From JBBRCE01 sp038205115 (GTDB taxonomy: Bacteria > Planctomycetota > Planctomycetia > Pirellulales > JBBRCE01): DNA of 59,743 nt. Positions 50,373 through 59,510 of this stretch are shown piece by piece. The DNA is taken from NCBI GenBank assembly GCA_038205115.1, contig JBBRCE010000030.1:1-59743 (forward strand), written 5' to 3'. Made by a program: the position numbers and the translations under genes. Below the pieces are notes generated by a model that saw only the letters and a list, made by a program, of their open reading frames with translations, was not told the origin of the DNA and ran no database searches. Each line of letters opens with the position of its first letter. Positions within the stretch are counted from its first letter, which is position 1.

Positions 50373-53300
50373 TTAGCGGAAGTCGCGCGATTGGGGGCGA
50401 ACGGCCACCACCATGTTTTCCAGCTTGGATACCAGCACGTGAATCACCTGGTCTTGATGTTGCAACCGGCCGTGAGCGATGAAGGCCGACGCCGTACGCG
50501 CCACCTGATAAAACTTTTCCCAAACATCCATGCGGATGATCAAGTTCGCCTGGCCGGTTTCGTCTTCCAGCGTGACGAACGTAATGCCCTTGGCAGTGCT
50601 CGGCCGCTGCCGCAACAACACCAGCCCGGCAACGCGCACCTGCCGACCCGATTTCAACTGGCCCAGCGATCCAGCCGGCACTACGCCCAGCGATTGCAAC
50701 TTGAGACGATAAAACGCAATCGGATGCCCTTTAAGCGATAAACCGGCCGTCTGGTAATCCTTGAGCACTTGCTCTTGCGGACTCATGGTCGGCAGAAGCG
50801 TTTGCGGCTCGGCATCGTCCAAGTGATCCAGCAGCGGGCGAGATTCTTTGCAGCGACTCAGCGCCTGCCAGAGCGATTGTCGGCGGTCGAGTTGCAGCGA
50901 ACCAAACGCATCGGCATGAGCCAGCTTGGTCAAGTTGGCTCGACTCAATCGGGTGCGCAGCGCGAAATCGTCGAGCGTTCGATAGGGCTGCCATTGCTCG
51001 ACAATTCTGGCCACGGTTTCGCCTAAGCCGCTCAGCATTCGCAGGCCCAGCCGCAGCGCGCCGTTTTCCAGCGTGCAATCTCGCCGGCTGTGATTCACAT
51101 CGATCGGCAAGATCTGGATGCCATGTTGTTCCGCATCGCGTATCAGTTGTGCGGGCGCGTAGAAGCCCATCGGCTGACTGTTGATGAGCGCCGCGCAAAA
51201 CTCGGCCGGATAGTGGCATTTCAGCCAAGCCGAAACGTAAGCTAATAGCGCAAAACTGGCTGCATGACTCTCCGGAAAGCCATACTCGCCAAAGCCGCGG
51301 ATTTGCTGGAAGACCTGTTCGGCAAATTCGGTGGTTAATCCGTTGCCTAACATTCCGTTGATGAGTTTGATCTTAAAGGCATCGATCACGCCCGGCCGTC
51401 GCCAGGCGGCCATGGCCCTGCGCAATTGATCGGCCTCGCCCGGCGTGAAGCCCGCGGCAACCACCGCCAGCCGCATGGCTTGTTCTTGAAACAGCGGAAC
51501 GCCCAGCGTTTTATGCAGCACCGCGCGAATGGCCTCGTTCGGATAAATCACGGGTTCTTGTTCGCTGCGACGACGCAAATACGGATGCACCATGTTGCCT
51601 TGAATCGGACCGGGCCGAACGATCGCCACTTCGATCACCAGATCGTAAAAACATTGGGGTCGCAGCCGGGGCAGCATCGACATTTGTGCGCGGCTTTCGA
51701 TCTGAAACACGCCTGTGGTATCCGCGCGACAAATCATGGCGTACGTTTCTCGATCGCCTTCCGGGATGTTGGCCAGCGTTAGGTCGCGGCCATGATGCTG
51801 ACGCACCAGATCAAAACTTTTATGAATGGCGGTCAGCATTCCCAGCGACAGGCAATCGACTTTCAAAATGCCTAACTCGTCCAAGTCATCTTTATCCCAC
51901 TCGATGACCGTCCGCCCTGGCATGGAGGCGTTTTCGATGGGCACCAGCTCGCAGAGCGGCCCGTTGGTGACCACCAGCCCACCCACATGCTGGCCCAAAT
52001 GTCGCGGAAAACCGACCAGTTCGGCGACGAATGCCAACAGTTGCCGGCCAAGCGGCGAATGCGAATCGAACCCTGTCATCTGGCAGCGCTGCTCGATTTT
52101 ATCCGCGTGATGATGATCGAGCATTTTCGCCAGCACATCCACCTGCTCCAGCGACAGCCCGAGCGCCTTGCCTACGTCGCGGATGGCCGATCGTGGCCGA
52201 TAGGTAATGACTTCCGCCGTCATACCGGCGCGTTCGCGCCCGTATTTTTCGTAAACGTACTGAATGACTTCTTCGCGCCGCTCGTGTTCGAAATCCACGT
52301 CAATGTCCGGCGCTTCTCCGCGCTCTTTGGAGATGAATCGCTCGAACAGCACATCCAGGCGATCGGGATCGACGGACGTCACGCCCAGACAAAAGCAGAC
52401 GGCCGAGTTGGCTGCCGACCCGCGCCCTTGGCACAAAATATTTCGCGAGCGCGCAAACCGCACTAAGTCCCAGACGGTCAGAAAGTAGGCTTCGTAATGC
52501 AACGCCGCAATCAAATTCAGTTCATGCTCCAGCAGTTGGCGAATTTTTTCGGGAATGCCTGCCGGGTAGCGCCCGCGCGCGCCGTCCCAGGTCAGCCGAG
52601 TCAGATACTCCAGCGGCGTTTGCCCGCGCGGCGCCAATTCTTCGGGGTAGTCGTAACGGAGTTCGTCCAGATTGAACGTGCAGCGGTCGGCAATATCTAC
52701 GCTGCGTCGAATGGCATCAATGGGAAACAACTCGGCCAGTTGCTCGGCCGTTTTCAAATAACGCTCGGCGTTGGGAAACAACAGTTCGCCGCACTCGGCC
52801 ACGGGGCGGCCCACACGAATGGCTGTCAGAATGTCGGCCAACGGGCGACGGCTGGGCGCATGAAAATGCACGCCACCCGCGGCCACCAGCGGCACGCGCG
52901 TGCGTTTGGCCAACTGGATCGCATGGGCGAGAGTTGTCTGATCGTCAACGTGATGCAGTTCAGTCACCAGATAACAGCGGTCGCCGAACACCTCGCGGTA
53001 ACACGTCGGATCGACAAGCGCCCCGGCTAACAGCCCCGCGCTATGCTCGGCGATGTCGTCCAGCGTGATCCGGCAGTCGCCTTTTTCGGCATTCCGGCGT
53101 CCACGCGTAATCAACCGAGCCAGGCGGCCGTAAGCCTGACGATCGGTCGCCAGCAGCGTTAGCGGCGGTGCGTCGATGGGCACGATCTCCGCGCCAATCA
53201 GCAGCTTGACGCCAACTTGCTTGGCCGCCGCATGCGCCCGGACCACGCCCGCCAGGCTATTTCGATCCGTAATGGCCAGCGCGTGATAACCGAGCTCGCC

Positions 53301-53444
53301 CGCGCGCGAAACGAGTTCGTCGGCATGCGACGCGCCTTCTAAAAACGAAAAGTTGGTTTTGCAATGCAGCTCCGCATACCCAACCTTGCGCGCGCTCGGC
53401 GTGGATAGATTGAGGGCCCGCTTTGCATCCGGTTGATCAGGCAT
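50373..53444 (-). CDS. dnaE2: error-prone DNA polymerase III alpha subunit (ImuC/DnaE2)
   Basis: Replicative-type polymerase used for damage-induced mutagenesis. The 1023-residue protein has a PHP domain (YAELHCKTNFSFLEGASH, ALAITDRNSLAG), the catalytic aspartates in APDIDVDFEHERRE, the polymerase core (GRGSAANSAVCF, HVGGLVVTNGPL, FGEYGFPESHAASFA), helix-hairpin-helix motifs and a C-terminal OB fold (VRVAGLVLLRQRPSTAKGI). Length and the neighbouring imuB and imuA identify DnaE2, not the housekeeping DnaE. The ATG overlaps the imuB stop by one base. The longer frame upstream is imuB antiphase sequence. Confidence 0.95.
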   Translation of the reverse strand: MPDQPDAKRALNLSTPSARKVGYAELHCKTNFSFLEGASHADELVSRAGELGYHALAITDRNSLAGVVRAHAAAKQVGVKLLIGAEIVPIDAPPLTLLATDRQAYGRLARLITRGRRNAEKGDCRITLDDIAEHSAGLLAGALVDPTCYREVFGDRCYLVTELHHVDDQTTLAHAIQLAKRTRVPLVAAGGVHFHAPSRRPLADILTAIRVGRPVAECGELLFPNAERYLKTAEQLAELFPIDAIRRSVDIADRCTFNLDELRYDYPEELAPRGQTPLEYLTRLTWDGARGRYPAGIPEKIRQLLEHELNLIAALHYEAYFLTVWDLVRFARSRNILCQGRGSAANSAVCFCLGVTSVDPDRLDVLFERFISKERGEAPDIDVDFEHERREEVIQYVYEKYGRERAGMTAEVITYRPRSAIRDVGKALGLSLEQVDVLAKMLDHHHADKIEQRCQMTGFDSHSPLGRQLLAFVAELVGFPRHLGQHVGGLVVTNGPLCELVPIENASMPGRTVIEWDKDDLDELGILKVDCLSLGMLTAIHKSFDLVRQHHGRDLTLANIPEGDRETYAMICRADTTGVFQIESRAQMSMLPRLRPQCFYDLVIEVAIVRPGPIQGNMVHPYLRRRSEQEPVIYPNEAIRAVLHKTLGVPLFQEQAMRLAVVAAGFTPGEADQLRRAMAAWRRPGVIDAFKIKLINGMLGNGLTTEFAEQVFQQIRGFGEYGFPESHAASFALLAYVSAWLKCHYPAEFCAALINSQPMGFYAPAQLIRDAEQHGIQILPIDVNHSRRDCTLENGALRLGLRMLSGLGETVARIVEQWQPYRTLDDFALRTRLSRANLTKLAHADAFGSLQLDRRQSLWQALSRCKESRPLLDHLDDAEPQTLLPTMSPQEQVLKDYQTAGLSLKGHPIAFYRLKLQSLGVVPAGSLGQLKSGRQVRVAGLVLLRQRPSTAKGITFVTLEDETGQANLIIRMDVWEKFYQVARTASAFIAHGRLQHQDQVIHVLVSKLENMVVAVRPQSRDFR

Positions 53445-54568
53445 CAGAAAACACCATGCAAAAACCATTTTCCTTGCGAACAAAACAGCCAATAACAAGC
53501 CGTGGTGGTTTCTACCCGGTAATAATCGCGGCGAATATATTTGTAACGCCACCAACCGGTTTGAATCCGCTCCGGTCCCCACACCCGTGTCGCCCGATGT
53601 TGCTGGCCATCCAAGCGAAACATTGCCGGGCGGCCCGCGGTGGAAATCACCTCCACCGCAACCGGTCGCGGTTCTACCAGCAACGGCCGCAATGTGAGCT
53701 GTTGCCGATACGTTCGCTTGCGGGCAGTCAGCGGCTCGTAGCGAAAAGCATGTTCGGGCTGCGCATCCGGCACCAACACCGCGCGCAGCGCAAGCGCGCG
53801 GCAACTCACGCGATCCACAAACAAGGCCAGTTGCCGCTGCCGGTCGAAACTGTCTCCGAACAGTTCGCGCTGATGGGTTTGCAACCGCGCGGACAACAAT
53901 ACAGAAACCTGCACGCGCGACACGGGACCGGCGATTTTGACCCGCTCCAATTGCATCTGCGCCAATTCGCGCAAGTAGCGGCTCGATGCGCTCGGCTGAA
54001 ACAAGCCCACCATGAACTCCACGCCATCCAACGCAACGCACAGTCGGATTGCGCCTTGCTGTCGGCTGGCAAGTTCGGCGGCGACTTGCTCGATCGCTTG
54101 GGCCACGACAAATTCGATCATGTCTTGCCGTTCGATCGGATATTCCAGATCGCGCTTGACCACAATTTCCGGCGGTTGCCGGCAGGTTCGAATGGGCTCC
54201 GCCAACAGGCCCATGAATTGATCCAGCCGCTCGACGACCGCCGGAAATCGCGCGGCCAAGCGGTCGCGCGGCAGCGCTTGCAAATCGGTCACGCGATCGA
54301 GCCCTAGTTCGCTCAACAAGGCCACGGTTTCGGCCGGCAACCGCAGCGATTCAATCGGCAGCGGTTCGTCGTAATGGGCCAGCGCCCAGGCTTTTCCCAC
54401 CGTTTCCGCCACCGCCACCCGCGCGTCGAGCATGCGGGCAACTTGCTCGGCATTGAATGGCAAACCGGTGATGTCCAGCAGCAGCGTCTCGTGCTCCAGG
54501 CCGACGATGGGGCTAAACTGATCGCCCCAGGTGATGGTGGCTTGAGGAGAATGGATCGCGGCGATCAT
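53444..54568 (-). CDS. imuB: ImuB-like Y-family adaptor, N-terminally shortened
   Basis: ImuB is a catalytically dead Y-family relative that links DnaE2 to the sliding clamp. This 374-residue product starts at GDQFSPIVGLE and LLLDITGL, which in full-length ImuB lie about 100 residues into the protein. The N-terminal palm segment is missing, and no other frame upstream encodes it because imuA coding sequence directly precedes. The remaining part is well kept (VAETVGKAWALAHYDEP, LGLDRVTDLQALPRDRLAARF, DAQPEHAFRYEPL). QLALF occurs in QRQLALFVDRV and resembles a clamp-binding motif. The start is the ATG at 54568, overlapping imuA by 56 bases. Confidence 0.8.
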   Translation of the reverse strand: MIAAIHSPQATITWGDQFSPIVGLEHETLLLDITGLPFNAEQVARMLDARVAVAETVGKAWALAHYDEPLPIESLRLPAETVALLSELGLDRVTDLQALPRDRLAARFPAVVERLDQFMGLLAEPIRTCRQPPEIVVKRDLEYPIERQDMIEFVVAQAIEQVAAELASRQQGAIRLCVALDGVEFMVGLFQPSASSRYLRELAQMQLERVKIAGPVSRVQVSVLLSARLQTHQRELFGDSFDRQRQLALFVDRVSCRALALRAVLVPDAQPEHAFRYEPLTARKRTYRQQLTLRPLLVEPRPVAVEVISTAGRPAMFRLDGQQHRATRVWGPERIQTGWWRYKYIRRDYYRVETTTACYWLFCSQGKWFLHGVF

Positions 54569-55145
54569 GAATGCGGCCCTCTTCAATCGTGAACTCAACC
54601 GAGCGGTCTTGAATGTCGACTCGCCAGCAGCCTGTCGATCGCTGGACAACCATTTGCACGTCGGCCCACGAGGGGCTGCCGCGGGCCGTGTGCGGCCGCA
54701 CCAGCAAGCCGACGCTGCCGCCCCGCTCGGCCGCCAGTTGCCAACGCCGAAACATCTTGCCGTCCAGCTTGTGCGGCCAGCACAACACCGCGTCGATGGC
54801 CAAACAGCCCAGCGCTTGAGTGACAATCCAATCCGATTCGCTTGGCGATCCGCGTTGAATGACAATCAGTCGGTCCAGATCGATCCCCAGCGCCGCCGCT
54901 GCGGGCGGATAAAATCGCTTGGCCGGATCGACCACCACGATCGCGCCGCCCTCGCGCAACGCTTCGCGGGCCAGCACCGCAGCCAAGCGGGTTCCGTTGC
55001 CAAATACCTCGACCAACGAACCGCGTCGCAGGCTGTTGCCGGTCAACGCCCGATCAAGAACGCTATGGGTGGAAAAACGGCCGCAATCGGGCCGAATTTG
55101 CATTTTCTGGCGAAGTTCAGCAAGTGATAGCATGGGGGCACTCAT
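54513..55145 (-). CDS. imuA: ImuA-like RecA-related mutasome protein
   Basis: RecA/SulA-like accessory protein of the ImuA-ImuB-DnaE2 mutasome. The 210-residue protein has LVEVFGNGTRLAAVLAREAL, AIVVVDPAKRFYPPAAAALGID, LIVIQRGSPSESDWIVTQALGCLAIDAVL and GGSVGLLVRPH. The ATP-binding loop is degenerate (FGNGTR without GKT), as is common in ImuA. The C-terminus runs into the imuB start region and ends in a His/Ser-rich tail that looks like out-of-frame imuB. ATGs at 55184 and 55145 are both possible; the latter follows a promoter-like element. Confidence 0.82.
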   Translation of the reverse strand: MSAPMLSLAELRQKMQIRPDCGRFSTHSVLDRALTGNSLRRGSLVEVFGNGTRLAAVLAREALREGGAIVVVDPAKRFYPPAAAALGIDLDRLIVIQRGSPSESDWIVTQALGCLAIDAVLCWPHKLDGKMFRRWQLAAERGGSVGLLVRPHTARGSPSWADVQMVVQRSTGCWRVDIQDRSVEFTIEEGRIHDRRDPFSSSHHHLGRSV

Positions 55146-55151
55146 GTCCAC

Positions 55152-55180
55152 TACTGTACTTCTGGATATTATCTTGTCAA
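55152..55180 (-). promoter_or_regulatory. candidate promoter of imuA-imuB-dnaE2
   Basis: On the minus strand TTGACA is followed after about 16 bases by TACAGT, and the ATG at 55145 lies where transcription would start. The mRNA may therefore be leaderless or nearly so. The -10 lies inside a palindromic-looking AGTACAGTAGT stretch. An SOS operator is expected here by analogy, but I cannot match a known LexA consensus. Confidence 0.35.
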
Positions 55181-55345
55181 GCATCGCAAAAAATTCCGTT
55201 CGCCGCGAATCAACGCCCAACTTTTGCCAGCGGTTTTGGTTGCCGTTCGAGCGGCCGTCCCCCAGAACAGATCGGGCCAGGCAGCATGTGACGGCCAAAA
55301 TCTTCGCATGCTGGCATTCTCAAAGCGCTTGTGTCCCCGGCCGGC

Positions 55346-55388
55346 AAAAAACTCCGCTCAGTTCGTCTTGCCCCGACAGGCGGAGTTT
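55346..55388 (-). terminator. orphan minus-strand intrinsic terminator
   Basis: AAACTCCGC (55349-55357) and GCGGAGTTT (55380-55388) form a perfect 9-bp stem with an inner GTC/GAC pairing. On the minus strand six T residues follow. No annotated minus-strand gene ends here. Confidence 0.6.
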
Positions 55389-55521
55389 GATAAAAACCTG
55401 CTCTCCAAAGTGCTGCTCGCCAGGCGAATGGAATTCGCCCAGGGCAGTCACCGCTGAAACTTATCTGCCGCCCGCAACGAGCCCGCGCTCATTGCCCGGC
55501 AACCAAGGAAGGGAATCCTCG

Positions 55522-56034
55522 ATGAGTATCAAACAGCAACTGCGTGTCCACATCCGTTGGATGATCCGCCGCGACATGGAAGAAGTGTTGGCAATTGAAA
55601 GCGACAGCTTCGAATTCCCCTGGGGTGACGAAGATTTCGTGCGTTGCTTGCGGCAACGCAATTGCATCGGCATGGTGGCCGAACACGACGATCGCGTGGT
55701 CGGATTCATGATCTACGAGTTGCACAAGGCACGGCTGCACGTACTGAATTTTGCCGTGGCCCACGATTGCCGCCGCTTGGGCGTGGGCGACCAGATGCTC
55801 GAAAAACTGATCGGCAAGCTCTCGCAACAACGCCGCACTCGCATCATTCTGGAAGTTCGCGAAACCAACCTGCCGGCGCAACTGTTCTTCAAATCGAAGC
55901 GGTTCCGCGCGGTTTCCGTGCTCCGCGACTTTTACGACGATACCACCGAAGACGCCTACGTCATGCAATATCGTTATCAGACCACCGAAGTCGACATGGC
56001 ACCGGTAAATCGAATTGCTCGCATGGCCGGCTAA
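55522..56034 (+). CDS. rimI: ribosomal-protein-alanine N-acetyltransferase-like GNAT
   Basis: GNAT-fold acetyltransferase of 170 residues. It matches RimI: IRRDMEEVLAIESDSFEFPWGDEDF, the acetyl-CoA loop region HDCRRLGVGDQMLEKLI (a variant of RRxGxG/A), LEVRETNLPAQLFFKSKRFRAVSVLRDFYDD. RimI acetylates the N-terminal alanine of ribosomal protein S18 in E. coli; substrate range varies. The ATG has AAGGGA upstream. A strong terminator follows. Confidence 0.9.
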   Translation: MSIKQQLRVHIRWMIRRDMEEVLAIESDSFEFPWGDEDFVRCLRQRNCIGMVAEHDDRVVGFMIYELHKARLHVLNFAVAHDCRRLGVGDQMLEKLIGKLSQQRRTRIILEVRETNLPAQLFFKSKRFRAVSVLRDFYDDTTEDAYVMQYRYQTTEVDMAPVNRIARMAG

Positions 56035-56118
56035 GTTTGCCGGCAAACCGCATCGCACGCTTAGCGAACCGCGGCTTTGCGCGGCATGCGCTTGGCAAAC
56101 AGAAACCAACAAACATTC

Positions 56119-56160
56119 ACGAGGCTGGTCGCGCGGATTGCGTCCAGCCTCGTTTTATTT
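56119..56160 (+). terminator. intrinsic terminator after rimI
   Basis: A perfect 10-bp stem (56119-56128 with 56144-56153), 15-base loop, followed by TTTTATTT on the plus strand. It lies 84 bases past the rimI stop. Confidence 0.9.
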
Positions 56161-56222
56161 CCGAATATCGTCGGCGTCCGAAAAATCGCGATGTGTCGTG
56201 CTCCCGCCCGTCGAAAGTCGGA

Positions 56223-57509
56223 TTAAACCGCAATCACGGTCTTGGCAACGATTCGTCCGTCACGCACGCTCGCGGCTTCAACGTCCACAAAAGTTCGGCG
56301 GAGCGCGATGTCGCCCGGCACTTCGACCGGCGCGTAGCGACACGACGTGCCCACCATCAGACCAGGGCGCTCTTCAAGCGGCGATTCCACCAGCACCCGC
56401 AACGGACTGCCGAGCAGCGATCGAAAATAACGGTCGCGCAACCGAACTTCCAGCGCGGCGAGTCGCGCGACGCGATCAGCCTTAACGTCCGGCGGCACTT
56501 GGTTGGGCATGGTCGCCGCCGCGGTGCCGTGGCGCGTGCTAAACGGAAAAATGTGAATCTTCGAGAGTCCCAATTCCTCGGCCACCTGGCAGGTTTCTTG
56601 AAAGTGCTGCTCCGTCTCGCCCGGAAAACCGACGATGATGTCGGTGGTGAGCGCCGGCCGATCGAGCGAATTCTGAAACAGCCGGCAGCGATCAACCAAC
56701 CGCTTGGCTCCCCAACGACGTTTCATCCGCCGCAGAATTTCGTCCGAGCCGCTTTGCATCGAAACGTGCAAATGCGGACAGATCCGCGCCGGGTGTGCGG
56801 CCATGGTGGCAATCAGTTCGCGCGTGACCTCCGTGGCTTCGATGCTCGAAAGCCGAATCCGAAAGTCAATGTCGTCGATCGTCGCCAGCCGCTGCAGCAG
56901 CGTCGACAGTCGCAGCCACTCGGTTTTTGGCAGCCCGCGATTGCGTTCCACGCCGTAGTGACCTAGGTGAATACCGGTGAGAATCATTTCTCGGTAGCCG
57001 TCGGCCGCCAGATTTCTGACCTCGGTTTCGATGTGATCCAGCGGCCTGCTGACCAGGTGCGGGCGAATGCTGGGGATAATGCAAAAACTGCAATGCAGCA
57101 TGCAGCCGTCTTGCACTTTGACGTACGCGCGCTGCCGATTGGCAAACGTGGAGATTCCGCTCGGAATATCCACCACGCCAAACCGGCCCAGCAAGTCGGG
57201 CAGTTCGCGCTTGTCCGTCAGCACTTCCGAGACGCCGGGCAGCGCCGCGACTTCGGCCGGCGCGCGCGTCGCATAGCAGCCCATCACGACAATTCGCGCG
57301 CCCGGATTGCGCTTGGCCATTTGCCGGATGGTCTGGCGGCTTTTGGCGTCGCCTTCGGCCGTGACGGTACAGGTATTAATCACGCACAGATCGGCCGCTT
57401 CGCCGCGGGCCGCATCGCGATAGCCAATCTTGGCCAGACCCTGGCGGACGAATTCCGTTTCGTACTGATTGACTTTGCAACCCAAGGTGGCAGTACGAAT
57501 GGACGGCAT
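56223..57509 (-). CDS. mtaB: tRNA-t6A37 methylthiotransferase-like protein
   Basis: Radical SAM methylthiotransferase that converts t6A37 of tRNA to ms2t6A. The 428-residue protein has the N-terminal UPF0004 cysteines (TLGCKVNQYE, NTCTVTAEGD, VMGCYATR), the radical SAM motif DGCMLHCSFC, GIHLGHYG, SMQSGSDEILRRMKR and a C-terminal TRAM-like domain. The GCKVNQYE form points to MtaB and not to MiaB or RimO. The ATG at 57509 begins the conserved N-terminus; the frame continues 14 codons upstream to a TTG. Confidence 0.93.
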   Translation of the reverse strand: MPSIRTATLGCKVNQYETEFVRQGLAKIGYRDAARGEAADLCVINTCTVTAEGDAKSRQTIRQMAKRNPGARIVVMGCYATRAPAEVAALPGVSEVLTDKRELPDLLGRFGVVDIPSGISTFANRQRAYVKVQDGCMLHCSFCIIPSIRPHLVSRPLDHIETEVRNLAADGYREMILTGIHLGHYGVERNRGLPKTEWLRLSTLLQRLATIDDIDFRIRLSSIEATEVTRELIATMAAHPARICPHLHVSMQSGSDEILRRMKRRWGAKRLVDRCRLFQNSLDRPALTTDIIVGFPGETEQHFQETCQVAEELGLSKIHIFPFSTRHGTAAATMPNQVPPDVKADRVARLAALEVRLRDRYFRSLLGSPLRVLVESPLEERPGLMVGTSCRYAPVEVPGDIALRRTFVDVEAASVRDGRIVAKTVIAV

Positions 57510-57620
57510 GATGATCGTTCGCGACGGAAGGTGTGATAATGCCATGGCCAAGCAATGAGCGACATCAATCTAACGAGCCGCATGCGCAGCGTAAATTCGT
57601 TCCACGACCTGCCGCCGAAA

Positions 57621-57980
57621 TCAAACTTCCGGCTCGATGCTGCTCGACATCGAACCTTTGCAACCAGCAGTCAGCTTATCTTTGCCGTAAGCGTGAATCT
57701 GATCAGCCTTGAGTTCCGCATGCTCGCGGGTAGTCGTCAGACAGATTGCCTTGCCGGAGCTGTCGACTTCCTTGGCAATTTGATATCCCTGTTCGACGGT
57801 GTGCCCAAACAGTTTTTGCAACATCTCAACCACGTACTCAAACGAATGATCGTCGTCGTTCCAGAGAATCACATGATAGCGCGGCTGACGTTTGCGCTTT
57901 TTCTTGGGCTCGGCCGTTTGCGTTTGTACGACCACGTCTTGCAACGGTTCGGCAACGGAAGTCGAAGATTCATCATTCAT
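57621..57980 (-). CDS. clpS: ATP-dependent Clp protease adaptor ClpS
   Basis: Adaptor that delivers N-degron substrates to ClpAP. The 119-residue protein has a charged N-terminal extension, then YHVILWNDDDHSFEYVVEMLQKLFGH (the ND..T/S and hydrophobic pocket region) and AELKADQIHAYG. The position usually occupied by T/S-P-M-E reads HSFEYV, as in planctomycete and cyanobacterial paralogs. clpA is not in the window. Confidence 0.9.
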   Translation of the reverse strand: MNDESSTSVAEPLQDVVVQTQTAEPKKKRKRQPRYHVILWNDDDHSFEYVVEMLQKLFGHTVEQGYQIAKEVDSSGKAICLTTTREHAELKADQIHAYGKDKLTAGCKGSMSSSIEPEV

Positions 57981-58139
57981 GGCGAAGTGCAGTTAAGAAA
58001 ATGGCGGTTTGCATGGCCTCGTGCCACGCAGGGCACTATATTGTACCGAGCGACGCCAGCCGAGTGAACCATTTTTACCAAGCGGTCGGACGCCGGCGTT
58101 GAGTGGCCCCTTTTCAATCGTGATCCACGGACCTGTACG

Positions 58140-59510
58140 ATGACCTTGGACGAATATCTGACGGCACATGCTGCCGACTTCGAAAACGATTTATGCGAAT
58201 TACTGAAAATTCCCAGCGTCAGCGCCGACAGCCGACATCGCGCCGACGTCAGTCGCGCCGCCCAATGGGTTGACGCGCAGTTTCGCAAGATGAAGATCAC
58301 GTCGGAAATCGTGCCCACGCCAGGGCACCCCATCGTCTATGCCGAATCACTGTTAGCCGGCGACGCGCCCACCGTGCTGGTGTATGGCCATTACGACGTG
58401 CAACCGCCCGATCCGCTCGACCAATGGCAGACACCGCCATTCGAACCGACCGAGCGCAACGGCAATCTCTATGCGCGCGGCGCCACGGACGACAAAGGGC
58501 AAATGCTGACGCATGTCAAAAGCGCCCAAGCGTGGATGCAGACCGCCGGCAAACTGCCGATCAACATCAAATTCTTGATCGAAGGCGAAGAAGAAGTCGG
58601 CAGCAAAAATCTCGATCAATTCATCGCCGATAATCGCGCGCGGCTCAAGTGCGACGTGGTGGTGGTCAGCGACAGCAGCCAATTCGGCCCCGGTCAACCG
58701 GCCATCACGTACGGTCTGAAAGGCATTGCGTATTACGAATTGCGGCTGACCGGTCCCAAACAAGATTTGCATTCCGGCACGTTTGGCGGCGGCGTGACCA
58801 ATCCGGCCAATGCGCTGTGCAAAATGATGGCCGCGCTACGCGACGAGCATGGCCGCGTCACCGTGCCGGGCTTTTACGACGACGTCGTGCCGCTTGAGCC
58901 GCGCGAACGTCAACAATTTGCCGCGTTGCCGTTTAGCGAAGCCGCATTCATGCAGCAAATTGGCGTGCAGGCGGTCAGCGGCGAAGATGGTTACACCACG
59001 CTCGAACGACGTTGGGCGCGGCCCACCTGCGACATCAACGGCTTATGGAGCGGTTACCAGGGCGAAGGCGCCAAAACCATCTTGCCGGCCAAAGCCGGCG
59101 CGAAGTTCAGCTTCCGCCTGGTGCCTAATCAAGATCCCAAGCGGCTCAGCCTGGCGCTCGAAAAAATGCTGCGCGAACTTTGCCCGCCGGGTATCACGAT
59201 GGAACTCATCGATTTTCACGGTGCCCCGGGCATCGTGATGTCGCTCGACAGCCCCTACATGCAGGCGGCGGTCAACGCGGTGGAGCGCGGATTTGGCGCC
59301 AAGCCGGTGTTCATTCGCGAAGGTGGCTCGATTCCCGTGGTCAACACCTTCCGGCAGGAACTTGGCGTGGACACGCTGCTGCTGGGCTGGGGCTTGGACG
59401 ACGACAACACGCACAGCCCTAACGAAAAGTTTTGCCTGGCCGACTTCCACCGCGGCATCAAAAGCAGCGCGCATCTGTGGGAAGAGTTGGCCAAGGTGAA
59501 AGCCAGATGA
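58140..59510 (+). CDS. M20-family metallopeptidase (dipeptidase-like)
   Basis: 456 residues, cytoplasmic (no signal peptide). Binuclear zinc site residues are readable: GHYDVQPPDP (His, Asp), ARGATDDKGQ (bridging Asp), EGEEEVGS (catalytic Glu pair) and the C-terminal His in DDDNTHSPNE. The dimerisation insert is present (LHSGTFGGGVTNPA). Closest in layout to the CNDP-like/ArgE-DapE dipeptidases of the M20A/C type. The substrate is probably dipeptides. Confidence 0.92.
   Translation: MTLDEYLTAHAADFENDLCELLKIPSVSADSRHRADVSRAAQWVDAQFRKMKITSEIVPTPGHPIVYAESLLAGDAPTVLVYGHYDVQPPDPLDQWQTPPFEPTERNGNLYARGATDDKGQMLTHVKSAQAWMQTAGKLPINIKFLIEGEEEVGSKNLDQFIADNRARLKCDVVVVSDSSQFGPGQPAITYGLKGIAYYELRLTGPKQDLHSGTFGGGVTNPANALCKMMAALRDEHGRVTVPGFYDDVVPLEPRERQQFAALPFSEAAFMQQIGVQAVSGEDGYTTLERRWARPTCDINGLWSGYQGEGAKTILPAKAGAKFSFRLVPNQDPKRLSLALEKMLRELCPPGITMELIDFHGAPGIVMSLDSPYMQAAVNAVERGFGAKPVFIREGGSIPVVNTFRQELGVDTLLLGWGLDDDNTHSPNEKFCLADFHRGIKSSAHLWEELAKVKAR

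Larger units (their letters stand above)
55146..55521. other. divergent intergenic region between imuA and rimI
   Basis: 376 bases. It contains the imuA promoter-like element, a minus-strand terminator-like hairpin (55346-55388) and a perfect 7-bp hairpin (55423-55439). No protein frame with coding character is seen. A short minus-strand RNA is possible and is treated separately. Confidence 0.5.
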
